Assembly: GCA_963779645.1 (NCBI GenBank)
Contig: CAVZYX010000005.1
Coordinates: forward strand, 496,001-560,000
Origin: CALMBW01 sp963779645
GTDB taxonomy: Bacteria > Actinomycetota > CADDZG01 > WHSQ01
DNA length: 64,000 nt
Direction of reading: 5' to 3'
Under the pieces are notes generated by a model that was not told where the DNA came from, did not search any database, and saw nothing but the letters and a program-made list of their open reading frames with translations. A program made the position numbers and the translations under genes. Numbering within the stretch: the stretch's first letter is position 1; each line of letters begins with the position of its first letter. Shown piece after piece: positions 18,605 to 27,163 of the stretch.

Positions 18605-19254
18605 ACTCGCCTGTCGGTCTCGTCATCCTTGGTGCCGGAGGTCACGGGCGCGTTGTTCTCGATGCCGCGCTCTCCAGTGGTGCGGCATCACAAGTGGTCT
18701 TCCTCGATGGGAACGAACATCTTTGGCGAAGAGCGGTGGACGGAACGGAAGTGCTCGGTGGCGATGACCTGCTGCCCGACCTGCCCGAGATGGGCATCAC
18801 CCACTTCATTGTCGGGGTGGGCAACGTCACAGGAGGTAGGTCGCGCAAGCAGTTGTACGAAAGGGGGTTAGGAGCGGGTCTGACCCCTCTAACGATCGCG
18901 CATCCGTCGATCTGTCTCTCGTCAAGATCATCGATCGGTGTAGGGACCTACCTTGGCCCGGGAGCGGTCATCAATACGGGAGCCGTAATCGGAGACAACG
19001 TGATTGTCAATTCCGGAGCCATCCTCGAGCACGACTGTCGGATCGGTTCCCATGCCCATATCGCCAGCGCCGCCTGTCTAGGTGGAGGTGTGGAGATCGG
19101 TGAAGGAGCGCTAGTGGGCTCCGGAGGTGTGATCCGGCAAGGTCTCAAGGTGCACGAGGGGGCCATCGTAGGGTCAGGGGCCGTTGTCGTTGCTGACGTT
19201 CCTCCAGAAATTGTTGTGGCGGGCGTCCCTGCCCGCCGCCTGCGGAAATCATGA
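18601..19254 (+). CDS. legH: Sugar O/N-acetyltransferase (NeuD/LegH-type)
   Basis: A 217-residue NeuD-family protein. The N-terminal PglD-like domain begins VGLVILGAGGHGRVVLDAAL, and the C-terminal half is a left-handed beta-helix with repeats such as GVGTYLGPGAVINTGAVIGD and HAHIASAACLGGGVEIGEGA ending ADVPPEIVVAGVPARRLRKS. His in EHDCRIGSHAHIA is the likely catalytic base as in PglD. In legionaminate synthesis it would acetylate the 4-amino group of the nucleotide sugar; sialic-acid O-acetylation is the alternative function of the family. Stop and start overlaps on both sides place it inside the operon. Confidence 0.82.
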   Translation: MNSPVGLVILGAGGHGRVVLDAALSSGAASQVVFLDGNEHLWRRAVDGTEVLGGDDLLPDLPEMGITHFIVGVGNVTGGRSRKQLYERGLGAGLTPLTIAHPSICLSSRSSIGVGTYLGPGAVINTGAVIGDNVIVNSGAILEHDCRIGSHAHIASAACLGGGVEIGEGALVGSGGVIRQGLKVHEGAIVGSGAVVVADVPPEIVVAGVPARRLRKS

Positions 19255-20108
19255 CCGTTCGCATCATCCCGAGACTTGACATCAAGGGGCCCAATCTCGT
19301 TAAGGGCATCCACCTCGAAGGGCTGAGAGTGCTCGGCCGGCCCGAACACTTCGCGCGTCACTACTATCTGCAGGGGGCAGATGAACTTTTCTATATGGAC
19401 GTTGTGGCTAGCCTCTACGGACGCAACAGCCTGCTCCCCCTGATAGAGCGAACCGCGAGAGAGATCTTCATCCCACTGTGTGTTGGAGGTGGCCTTCGTT
19501 CGATCGAGGACATTCGTCGCGTCCTGCGGGCCGGTGCGGACAAGGTATCTCTGAACACTGCAGCCATCCAAAACCCGCATCTAGTTCAGGAAGCTGCTGA
19601 AACATTCGGATCTTCTACAGTGGTCATCGCGATAGAAGCCATAAAACAGCCCGACGGCCACTACGAATGCTTCACCGATTCAGGGCGGGAAGGGACGGGA
19701 CTAGACGCTTTTGAGTGGGCGAAGGAGGTTGAGGCCCTAGGAGCCGGAGAGCTGTTGGTCACGTCTGTGGATCGAGAAGGAACGGGCCGAGGTTTCGATG
19801 TCGACCTGGTGAAGTCAATCGCAGAATCATCATCCATCCCAGTGATCGCTCATGGAGGTGCAGGGGATATAGGACATGTGATTCAAGCCATCACCGAGGG
19901 ATGGGCGGATGCTGTGTGCGTAGCCTCGCTGCTCCATTACGAAGCGCTCAAGGACATTCTTTTCGAGGAATCTGACTTCACGGCAGAAGGCAACATCGAG
20001 TTCCGAAAGAAGGGCAGAAACTTCACAAAGGTGAAAGCGATTCCCCTTCCTGATTTGAAACAAGGTCTCTCCATGGCGGGAATCGAAGTAAGGCCTCTGG
20101 AAGCATGA
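19251..20108 (+). CDS. HisF-like cyclase-subunit homologue of a sugar amidotransferase (module 1)
   Basis: A 285-residue TIM-barrel of the HisF family, about 30 residues longer than histidine-pathway HisF. VRIIPRLDIKGPNLVKGIHL keeps the first conserved Asp, phosphate-binding segments are LCVGGGLRSIEDIRRVLRAG and VIAHGGAGDIGHVIQAI, but the second catalytic Asp (VAID in HisF) is Glu (VIAIEAIK). It is followed by a HisH-like glutaminase and a PP-loop enzyme, as in WbpG/HisH2/HisF2 of Pseudomonas, which turn an N-acetyl group into acetamidino using glutamine ammonia. No other histidine gene is nearby, so a role in sugar modification is much more likely than histidine synthesis. Confidence 0.83.
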   Translation: MTVRIIPRLDIKGPNLVKGIHLEGLRVLGRPEHFARHYYLQGADELFYMDVVASLYGRNSLLPLIERTAREIFIPLCVGGGLRSIEDIRRVLRAGADKVSLNTAAIQNPHLVQEAAETFGSSTVVIAIEAIKQPDGHYECFTDSGREGTGLDAFEWAKEVEALGAGELLVTSVDREGTGRGFDVDLVKSIAESSSIPVIAHGGAGDIGHVIQAITEGWADAVCVASLLHYEALKDILFEESDFTAEGNIEFRKKGRNFTKVKAIPLPDLKQGLSMAGIEVRPLEA

Positions 20109-20809
20109 CTTCGGCTCCGGTTGCGATCGTCGATCACTCGCTGGGCAACCTATTCAGTGTTGAGCAGGCATGTAGGCAGTCGGGATTGAGTGCGTCGATA
20201 ACGGCCGACCCGAACGAAATAGATTCCGCCGAGGCCTTGATCCTCCCAGGTGTCGGAGCTTTCCGGGATGCGATGCGGACCCTGCGAGAACGGAACCTAG
20301 TTTCTGCAATCACGCGCTTCGCCAATTCGGGCCGACCGACCATTGGCGTCTGTCTCGGTTTCCAACTCTTCATGGATGCATCAACCGAGTTCGGCGAGCA
20401 CGAGGGCCTCGGACTGATCCCGGGGACGGTCCGGAATTTTTCCGATAAGGGCACGTGGAAGCTTAGGACCGGCAGGGAGCCGCGCGTCCCGCAGATCGGA
20501 TGGAACAAGATACGTAGGAACGAGTCCGATGATTCACGCACCAGGAACCAAGACCCCTGGAGTGGAACCCCCCTAGCAGGTCTGAAGGATGATACGCACA
20601 TGTACTTTGTCCACTCGTACTACGTCGTCCCCGAAATCACTGACGACGCCTTGGCATTCACGTCTTACGAGGGATTCACTTACTGTTCGGCTGCCGCTCG
20701 AGGAAATGTTTTCGGTTGCCAATTCCACCCCGAACGAAGTGGGCAGCTAGGGTTAGCGGTGTACGAGAACATAGCCAAGTTGCTGAGGGGAAGATCGGTC
20801 GATGACTGA
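20105..20809 (+). CDS. HisH-like glutamine amidotransferase subunit (module 1)
   Basis: A 234-residue class I glutamine amidotransferase of the HisH type. IVDHSLGNLFSVEQACRQ at the N-terminus, the nucleophile elbow GVCLGFQLFMDAS near residue 80, and FGCQFHPERS near 205 supply the Cys-His-Glu triad. An insert around 130-160 (ESDDSRTRNQDPWSGTPLA) makes it about 30 residues longer than HisH2-type proteins. It would release ammonia from glutamine and pass it through the HisF-like barrel to the PP-loop enzyme encoded next. It overlaps both neighbours, so the three are likely made at matched levels. Confidence 0.85.
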   Translation: MTSAPVAIVDHSLGNLFSVEQACRQSGLSASITADPNEIDSAEALILPGVGAFRDAMRTLRERNLVSAITRFANSGRPTIGVCLGFQLFMDASTEFGEHEGLGLIPGTVRNFSDKGTWKLRTGREPRVPQIGWNKIRRNESDDSRTRNQDPWSGTPLAGLKDDTHMYFVHSYYVVPEITDDALAFTSYEGFTYCSAAARGNVFGCQFHPERSGQLGLAVYENIAKLLRGRSVDD

Positions 20810-22013
20810 ATTTGAAACCTTCTTCGGTCTTCCTGATGAGGTTGTCTATTGCCTGCGGTGCGTCATGTCGAATCAGCGCCCCTCTTCGTTTCCCGAATTC
20901 AAACACACGCCTGACCGCGTTACGCCAACTCTTCATATAGATGAGGAAGGCATTTGTGACGCATGCCGGCTCGCGGAAAAGAAGGAAGAGGTCGACTGGG
21001 ATGAGCGGGAACGGGATCTCCTCGCCTTACTCGACAAGCATCGCCGAGACGACGGGGCGTATGACATCTTGGTTCCTGGTAGCGGCGGCAAGGACAGCGC
21101 GTTCGCAGCTCACTCGCTCAAATACAAGTACGGGATGCATCCGCTCACGGTCACCTGGCCACCGATCCTCTACACAGACATCGGTCTTCAGAACTTCCAC
21201 AACTGGGTGGAGGTCGGCGGATTCGATAACATCACTTTCAAACCGAACGGCCGCGTCCACAGGATCTTGACGCGCCTTGCCATCGAGAATCTCCTTCACC
21301 CCTTCCAGACCTTTGTCCTCGGGCAAAAGAATCTGGCCCCGAAGATCGCCCAGCGGTACGGGATCAAGCTGGTTTTCTACGGGGAGAATGAGGCCGAATA
21401 CGGAAATCCCATTGCCGACAATGAGTCCTCCTTAAGGGATCGCTCCTATTACACCTACAAACATCTCGATGAGCTTTCGTTCGGAGGTGTCCCATTCCAG
21501 TACCTGGTCGAGCATGAGGGCCTCACGGTGAACGACCTGATCGTCTATCTGCCGCCCGACCATCGCGACCTGGCAAGCAGTGGGATCGAAGTTCACTACC
21601 TGGGCTACTACCTCAAATGGGTACCGCAAGAAGCGTATTACTACGCCGTCGAGCACACCGGATTCGAAGCGAACCCCATCCGGACCGAAGGCACCTATAG
21701 CAAATACAACAGCCTGGACGACAAGATCGACGGCTTCCACTACTACACAACATGGACAAAGTTCGGTCTTGGTCGCGCCAGCTACGACGCGTCGCAGGAG
21801 ATCCGGAACAAGCACTTGACTAGGGACGAAGCCGTCGCCCTGGTTAGAAGGTTCGACGGGGAATTCCCCGAAAGATACGCTGAGGATGTCTTCGAATATC
21901 TTGAAATGGACCGGGATCATTTCGACTCACTCTGCGACAAGTTCAAGTCACCACATCTCTGGAAGAACGAGGGCGGGGAATGGGCCCTTCGCCATCCCGT
22001 CTGGGAAGCCTGA
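20802..22013 (+). CDS. N-acetyl sugar amidotransferase (PP-loop, WbpG/PseA-like, module 1)
   Basis: A 403-residue PP-loop protein. A Cys-rich N-terminal segment (YCLRCVMSNQRPSSFPEF, then GICDACRLAEKKEEVDW) forms a likely zinc ribbon; the ATP-binding loop is LVPGSGGKDSAFAAHSLK near 90. Family members (WbpG, PseA, PtmG) use ATP and ammonia to convert an acetamido sugar group into acetamidino. Being inside the legionaminate-type operon, it likely acts on that sugar, giving a Leg5Am-like product; this is inference. A highly similar gene exists at 28.7-29.9 kb on the other strand (shared YYAVEHTxFxANPIRxxGTY segments). Confidence 0.85.
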   Translation: MTEFETFFGLPDEVVYCLRCVMSNQRPSSFPEFKHTPDRVTPTLHIDEEGICDACRLAEKKEEVDWDERERDLLALLDKHRRDDGAYDILVPGSGGKDSAFAAHSLKYKYGMHPLTVTWPPILYTDIGLQNFHNWVEVGGFDNITFKPNGRVHRILTRLAIENLLHPFQTFVLGQKNLAPKIAQRYGIKLVFYGENEAEYGNPIADNESSLRDRSYYTYKHLDELSFGGVPFQYLVEHEGLTVNDLIVYLPPDHRDLASSGIEVHYLGYYLKWVPQEAYYYAVEHTGFEANPIRTEGTYSKYNSLDDKIDGFHYYTTWTKFGLGRASYDASQEIRNKHLTRDEAVALVRRFDGEFPERYAEDVFEYLEMDRDHFDSLCDKFKSPHLWKNEGGEWALRHPVWEA

Positions 22014-23113
22014 TCCCGACTATCGCTGTGGCCAGACCGACACGAGACCCTTCGCCCTTCATCGTCCGACGTGGAACAACCGTCGCGGACGTCATCCGCT
22101 GCATAGATTCCAACGAAGAAGGAATCGCGCTGCTAGTTGGCGACGGCGAAAGGCTCGTCGACACAATCACCGATGGAGACGTAAGGCGGGCATTCCTATC
22201 GGGATGCAAACTCGATGACACCGCCGAACAACTTCTGGAGAGAGGTAAGCCCGCAGACGAGATGGACGGACCCACCGTTGCGACCACGGACATGGCCGAG
22301 AATGAGTTGCTTCACCTGATGACCAGTGCCGGTATTCGCCAGATCCCCATCCTGGACGGTTCTGGACGCGTCGTCGACATCGCTTTCATGCACGATCTAG
22401 TAGAAGTCTTCGAGGACAACCTCGAAGCGATCGTGATGGCGGGGGGATTGGGGTCTCGACTCCTCCCGCTCACCGAGCAGCTGCCTAAACCCCTTCTGCC
22501 GGTGGGTGACAAACCGGTGATGGAACGCCTGCTCACTCAACTTCGCACGGCGGGGATCACGGAGGTTCACGTCGCCGTTCATCACATGTCCGACAAGATC
22601 GAGAAGCACTTCGGCGACGGAAGCGACCTTGGCGTTCATCTCAGCTACATGGTGGAAAACAAGCCACTAGGGACCGCCGGTTCCCTGAGGAGCCTGGCGA
22701 AGAGCAAAGACCCCTTCTTAGTGATCAACGCAGACATAATCACAACTCTCAGCTACCGGGCCCTTGTTGCGTACCATCGTGAGCATCAAGCAGATATCAC
22801 CGTCGCTGTTAGGCAATACGAAGTAGCGGTGCCGTACGGCGTTCTCGAATGTGACGGTCCGAGGGTCACGGGGATCCAGGAGAAACCGGTTTCTACTTTC
22901 TTGGTGAACGCCGGCATATATCTAGTTGAACCGGACGCGGTCAGGCATATACCCGAAAATGGAGCGTTCGACATGACCGATCTTGTGAACGAAGTTTTGA
23001 GAGCTGGAGGCATCGTCCATGCCTTCCCGATCCACGAGTACTGGATCGATGTCGGTCAACACGAGGACTACGCAGCGGTCCAAAGGGCCTTCCAGGAAGG
23101 CACACTGGATTGA
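21980..23113 (+). CDS. ptmE: CBS-domain nucleotidyltransferase (PtmE-like)
   Basis: Up to 377 residues; a GTG at 22028, after the previous stop, is an equally good start and would give 361. Residues 25-140 are a pair of CBS domains (FIVRRGTTVADVIRCID, MTSAGIRQIPILDGSGRVVD), and 150-377 are a sugar-nucleotidyltransferase: AIVMAGGLGSRLLPLTEQLP with the signature PKPLLPVGDKPVMERLL. This arrangement is that of PtmE, which makes GDP-glucosamine in the GDP-linked legionaminic acid route. The catalytic KPLL lysine is present. It supports a GDP-sugar precursor, although UDP- or dTDP-linked use cannot be excluded. Confidence 0.82.
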   Translation: MGPSPSRLGSLIPTIAVARPTRDPSPFIVRRGTTVADVIRCIDSNEEGIALLVGDGERLVDTITDGDVRRAFLSGCKLDDTAEQLLERGKPADEMDGPTVATTDMAENELLHLMTSAGIRQIPILDGSGRVVDIAFMHDLVEVFEDNLEAIVMAGGLGSRLLPLTEQLPKPLLPVGDKPVMERLLTQLRTAGITEVHVAVHHMSDKIEKHFGDGSDLGVHLSYMVENKPLGTAGSLRSLAKSKDPFLVINADIITTLSYRALVAYHREHQADITVAVRQYEVAVPYGVLECDGPRVTGIQEKPVSTFLVNAGIYLVEPDAVRHIPENGAFDMTDLVNEVLRAGGIVHAFPIHEYWIDVGQHEDYAAVQRAFQEGTLD

Positions 23114-24099
23114 CGACCTGGACCGGCAAAGATGTCTTGGTGACCGGCGCCGGCGGCTTCATCGGCAGTCATCTCGTCGAGTCCCTAGTGAAGTCTGGTG
23201 CGCGGGTGTCCGCGTTCGTCCACTACAACTCGGCTGGGAGTTGGGGGTGGCTGGACCGATCGTCCCTTAAAGATGAGATCCATGTGATCGCGGGCGACAT
23301 CGTCGATCCCGAGATCGTCGAACACTCTGTAAAGGGGCGGAACACAGTGTTCCACCTTGCAGCCCTCATAGGTATCCCGTACTCATATCAAGCCTCGAGG
23401 TCGTACGTAAGAACCAATGTCGAAGGAACCCTGAACGTGTTACTCGCTTCAGCCAAAGCAGGGGTCGACCGGCTTGTTCACACCTCCACCAGTGAGGTCT
23501 ACGGAACCGCCCAGACCATCCCCATCTCCGAGGATCATCCACTTCAGGGCCAGTCTCCATACTCTGCTTCAAAGATCGCTGCGGACAAGCTCACGGAGTC
23601 ATTCCACAATTCCTTCGGCCTGAAAGTAACTACCGTTCGCCCATTCAACACATATGGTCCTCGGCAATCAGCGCGTGCCATCATCCCCACGATAATCTCG
23701 CAGTGCCTCGCAGGTCGGGACACGCTTACGCTGGGGAACCTCTCTCCCTCAAGAGACTTCAGCTACGTGACAGATACCGTCCAAGGCTTCATAGAAGCCA
23801 GCAGATGTGACGCTTTGATTGGCGAGACTGTGAATCTAGGAAACGGCGAAGAGATTTCGATCGATGATCTTGCGCGGAAGATCCTGAGGCTCACGGACTC
23901 AGGCGCCTCTATCGAACAGGACGAGAGTCGCGTCCGCGTGGTCGGGAGTGAGGTTGAACGCCTGAAAGCAGACGCAACGAAGATGAAACGGTCAACCGAT
24001 TGGCATCCGACCGTTGATTTGGACGATGGGTTATCACGAACGATTGATTGGATGCGTGACCACCTAGACCGATACAGACCGAATGTCTACACGGTCTAA
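23110..24099 (+). CDS. legB: NAD-dependent 4,6-dehydratase (LegB-type SDR)
   Basis: A 329-residue extended SDR. TTG start at 23110 overlapping the previous stop. DVLVTGAGGFIGSHLVESL is the NAD-binding GxxGxxG motif; HTSTSEVYGTAQTIP holds the Thr/Ser-Ser/Glu of dehydratases and YSASKIAADKL the catalytic YxxxK. The stretch ALIGIPYSYQASRSYVRTNV is typical of LegB proteins. It forms the 4-keto-6-deoxy nucleotide sugar that LegC aminates. The next ATG (24083) overlaps its end by 17 bases. Confidence 0.86.
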   Translation: MTTWTGKDVLVTGAGGFIGSHLVESLVKSGARVSAFVHYNSAGSWGWLDRSSLKDEIHVIAGDIVDPEIVEHSVKGRNTVFHLAALIGIPYSYQASRSYVRTNVEGTLNVLLASAKAGVDRLVHTSTSEVYGTAQTIPISEDHPLQGQSPYSASKIAADKLTESFHNSFGLKVTTVRPFNTYGPRQSARAIIPTIISQCLAGRDTLTLGNLSPSRDFSYVTDTVQGFIEASRCDALIGETVNLGNGEEISIDDLARKILRLTDSGASIEQDESRVRVVGSEVERLKADATKMKRSTDWHPTVDLDDGLSRTIDWMRDHLDRYRPNVYTV

Positions 24100-25276
24100 A
24101 CAAGAGCAGTCCCCCGATTCGTATATCCCACTCTCCGTCCCCTTCATCGGCGACCTCGAAAAGTCCTATGTAAACGAATGCCTGGACACGGGATGGGTCT
24201 CTTCCGCTGGCCAGTTCGTCAAACGATTCGAAGAGGCTGTCAGAAACCAGGTAGGACGAAAATACGCAGTCGCCGTCACCAGCGGCACCGCGGCTTTGCA
24301 TCTCGCACTGGTGATCTCAGGAATCGAACCAGACGACGAAGTCTTAGTCCCATCGCTGACATTCATAGCCCCCGCGAACGCGGTGAGGTATACAGGCGCC
24401 CACCCGGTGCTCATAGATGCCGACCCACACACATGGCAAATGGACCCCACTCTGGTCGAATCATTCCTGCGTGATGGCTGCTACACGCAGCATGGAACTT
24501 TGGTCAACCGGGAAACAGGTCGTCGAATCCGCGGGATCCTCCCAGTGCATGTACTGGGGCATCCCGTCGACATGAACCCGATCGAGGACATCGCCGCTCA
24601 GTTCGACATCACGGTCATTGAAGATGCAACGGAGGCACTGGGGTCAACGTACAAGGATTCAGCGGCCGGATCCCGGGGGGACGTGAGCTGTCTGAGCTTC
24701 AACGGGAACAAGATCATCACCTGCGGTGGAGGCGGGATGCTTCTCACCGACGATTCCGATCGTGCAGAGCTGGCACGCCATCTGAGCACCCAGGCAAAGA
24801 GTGACCCCGTCCGCTACGTTCACAACGCTATCGGCTACAACTACCGGTTGACCAACGTTCAAGCGGCGCTCGGGCTCGGACAACTCGGATCGTTAGACGA
24901 ACGCGTCGCCAAGAGACGCGAAACCGCCTCCGTCTATCAGGACGCCTTTCGCGAATATGCCAGCGTATCTTTCATGCCGGAAGCATCCTGGGCGCGAAGC
25001 AACCGATGGCTCTCCGCGATAATCCTGGATCCGAACTTGAACCGACACGCGGCGTCAGACGTCATCAAAGGGCTGGCTGAGAGACGGATCGAGACTCGGC
25101 CGCTGTGGCAGCCACTTCAAGATGGAGCTCCGCACCGGGGCGCTCTGGCCATCGGAGGATCCAATGCGCGCCTCCTTCACGAAAGATCGATCTGTCTTCC
25201 TTCGTCATTCCAATTGAAGGACTCGGAGCAAGAACGGGTCATCGAGACCATCTTCGATCTGTTGCAGCATCAGTAG
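24083..25276 (+). CDS. legC: LegC-type aminotransferase
   Basis: A 397-residue DegT/DnrJ/EryC1 aminotransferase with LegC-type features. VTSGTAALHLALVISGI near 65, VIEDATEALGSTYK near 180, and SFNGNKIITCGGGGML near 205, where the lysine binds PLP; that last segment is a mark of the LegC group. It would add the 4-amino group to the keto sugar made by LegB. Together with LegF, LegI, LegG, LegH and the PtmE-like protein it completes a legionaminate-type set. It ends 6 bp before the stop of the convergent ABC transporter gene. Confidence 0.87.
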   Translation: MSTRSKQEQSPDSYIPLSVPFIGDLEKSYVNECLDTGWVSSAGQFVKRFEEAVRNQVGRKYAVAVTSGTAALHLALVISGIEPDDEVLVPSLTFIAPANAVRYTGAHPVLIDADPHTWQMDPTLVESFLRDGCYTQHGTLVNRETGRRIRGILPVHVLGHPVDMNPIEDIAAQFDITVIEDATEALGSTYKDSAAGSRGDVSCLSFNGNKIITCGGGGMLLTDDSDRAELARHLSTQAKSDPVRYVHNAIGYNYRLTNVQAALGLGQLGSLDERVAKRRETASVYQDAFREYASVSFMPEASWARSNRWLSAIILDPNLNRHAASDVIKGLAERRIETRPLWQPLQDGAPHRGALAIGGSNARLLHERSICLPSSFQLKDSEQERVIETIFDLLQHQ

Positions 25277-25282
25277 AGGCGA

Positions 25283-27049
25283 TCAATCCCCCAAGAACTG
25301 ATCGGCCGACCTAGCGAGTGCATCATAGGTCTCCAACCGAGAGATCGCCCCGCCTTCCAGAACCACGATCCCCTCACAGAAACGGAGGCTGCTGAAACGA
25401 TGCGCCACCATGATCACCGTCATCTGCGCGCCGTAACTCTCGAGTGCCCTCATCAGAGCAGCTTCAGTTTCCCCGTCGAGCGCCGAGGTTCCCTCGTCAA
25501 GGATCAATAACGAGGGCGCTGTGTAGAGAGCGCGCGCAATCGCGATCCGCTGTCTCTGTCCGCCCGAGATCCGAACACCGCGCTCGCCCACCACTGCGTC
25601 CAACCCCTCGGGAAGTGCGTCGACGAAATTCGTCAGTTGAGCCGCTTCGATGACTTCGGCCATCCTTCCCTGGTCAACATCGGCGGCGGCCACTCCGATC
25701 GCGATGTTCTGCTGCAGCGAATCATCCAAGAGAAAGACGTTCTGCGGAACGAAACCGATCTGGTTCTGCCAGCCGGCGAGATCCCCTCGGATATCGACAC
25801 CATCAACCGTGACCTTGCCCGATGAAGGCTCCAACAGGCCCGTCATGATGTCCAGCAAAGTGCTCTTCCCGCTACCCGTAGGTCCCACGATTCCAATCGC
25901 GGACCCAACAGAGATGTCTAAGGACAGAGATCTCAGCACCCGCTGGGCAGACCCCTCGTAGTCGAAAGAAACATCTTCTAACGCCAGGGTCGCGTTGAAC
26001 TCCCCCACCCGACTTCTCCCCCCGTCCGGTGCGGGGGCCTTCGTAACCTCGAGCTGTTCCTCGACGATTCGAACGGCCGCGACGCCGAATCGGAAGGAGG
26101 TCACCGAAGACACGATGCGGTTGAGAGCCGGGAGGATCCGGAAGCCCGCATACGCAAGAACTCCAAGAGTCACGAGGAGCCCTTGGGGAGAATCTCCACC
26201 GGTAAGGCTCAATGCGACCACGAGGAGGATGATCAACACGATGAGTGTTTCAAGCATCATCCTGGGTATCTCGATGATCCCTGCACGTTGGTAGTAGGCC
26301 CGTGCAAGGTCCGCACGCGCCGATAGGTACTGATGTTCGAAAAAAGACTGCTTGCCCAAGAGCTTGATCTCCCTGATCCCCTGCAGAGCCTGCTGCAAGA
26401 CTTGAAGTCCCGCCCGTTGGGCGCCCTGGTTGAGCTCTCCCAGCGATGCCAGGCGCGGCTGGATGGCTCGAAGAACGAGTAAGAGCAGACCGCCCACAAC
26501 GATGCCAGCGACGACCGCCTTCATATCGGACACCACGATCAAAACTGCTAGCAAGACACAGATGAGCGTGGCGTCGGCAAAGATAACGATCAAAGGCTGG
26601 AGTACCGACCCAGCCAAGTCGGTGATCGTAGGAAGAACGTTCCGGATCAGTTCAGCAGAGTTATGGCGAAGATGAAACGAATAAGGAGCTCTCAGATATT
26701 GGGCCAGCAACCGCCCAGAAAGACGTACGCCCATGTTATGAGCCAGACGACTCTGAGCGTAGCTCTGCGCAACAATGGCGAGCGCTCTGATTATGAAGAA
26801 GGTCGCAGCCAGAGCAGAGAACACCCAAATCGAAGTGTCGGAGTCCAAAGACATAAAACGATTCAAGAAGTCCAGCTGAGGGATCGAAACATCGCCTCGA
26901 GAGACGATCAACCCCGCGATCAGAGCAATCACCAGGGCACCGGCCGCCTCGATCACGCTAACGAAGACCGTGAAGGCCGCTACCAAGGCCCAGCGACCTC
27001 GCTTGTCTCGCTCAATCAGCGAGAAGGTCTTACGAAGATTCGGAAACAA
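25283..27049 (-). CDS. ABC transporter, fused permease and ATPase (PglK/MsbA-like exporter)
   Basis: A 588-residue half-transporter. Residues 20-320 contain six membrane segments; the nucleotide-binding domain has Walker A GIVGPTGSGKSTLLDIMTG near 385, Q-loop FVPQNVFLLDDSL, signature ISGGQRQRIAIARAL near 490 and Walker B SLLILDEGTSALDGE, then the H-loop VAHRFSSLRF. Such homodimers include PglK, which flips lipid-linked oligosaccharide. Its place at the end of the nonulosonate operon, next to a GT-B gene, suggests export of a glycan intermediate in parallel with Wzx. TTG start at 27049. Confidence 0.87.
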   Translation of the reverse strand: MFPNLRKTFSLIERDKRGRWALVAAFTVFVSVIEAAGALVIALIAGLIVSRGDVSIPQLDFLNRFMSLDSDTSIWVFSALAATFFIIRALAIVAQSYAQSRLAHNMGVRLSGRLLAQYLRAPYSFHLRHNSAELIRNVLPTITDLAGSVLQPLIVIFADATLICVLLAVLIVVSDMKAVVAGIVVGGLLLLVLRAIQPRLASLGELNQGAQRAGLQVLQQALQGIREIKLLGKQSFFEHQYLSARADLARAYYQRAGIIEIPRMMLETLIVLIILLVVALSLTGGDSPQGLLVTLGVLAYAGFRILPALNRIVSSVTSFRFGVAAVRIVEEQLEVTKAPAPDGGRSRVGEFNATLALEDVSFDYEGSAQRVLRSLSLDISVGSAIGIVGPTGSGKSTLLDIMTGLLEPSSGKVTVDGVDIRGDLAGWQNQIGFVPQNVFLLDDSLQQNIAIGVAAADVDQGRMAEVIEAAQLTNFVDALPEGLDAVVGERGVRISGGQRQRIAIARALYTAPSLLILDEGTSALDGETEAALMRALESYGAQMTVIMVAHRFSSLRFCEGIVVLEGGAISRLETYDALARSADQFLGD

Positions 27050-27163
27050 GAGCAGCCTCGCCGCGAGCCTCAGTTACGCGCCGAAGCGCAGCCTCATCAC
27101 AAGTGCAGATGACCAAGTGGCCTCCTTCGATAAGAGACTACAGCGGCAAGAATGTCGCCATCG

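Noticed and set aside
19251..20809. Histidine biosynthesis genes hisF/hisH
   Set aside because: No other his genes adjoin; changed active-site Asp residues and the PP-loop partner place them in sugar amidation.
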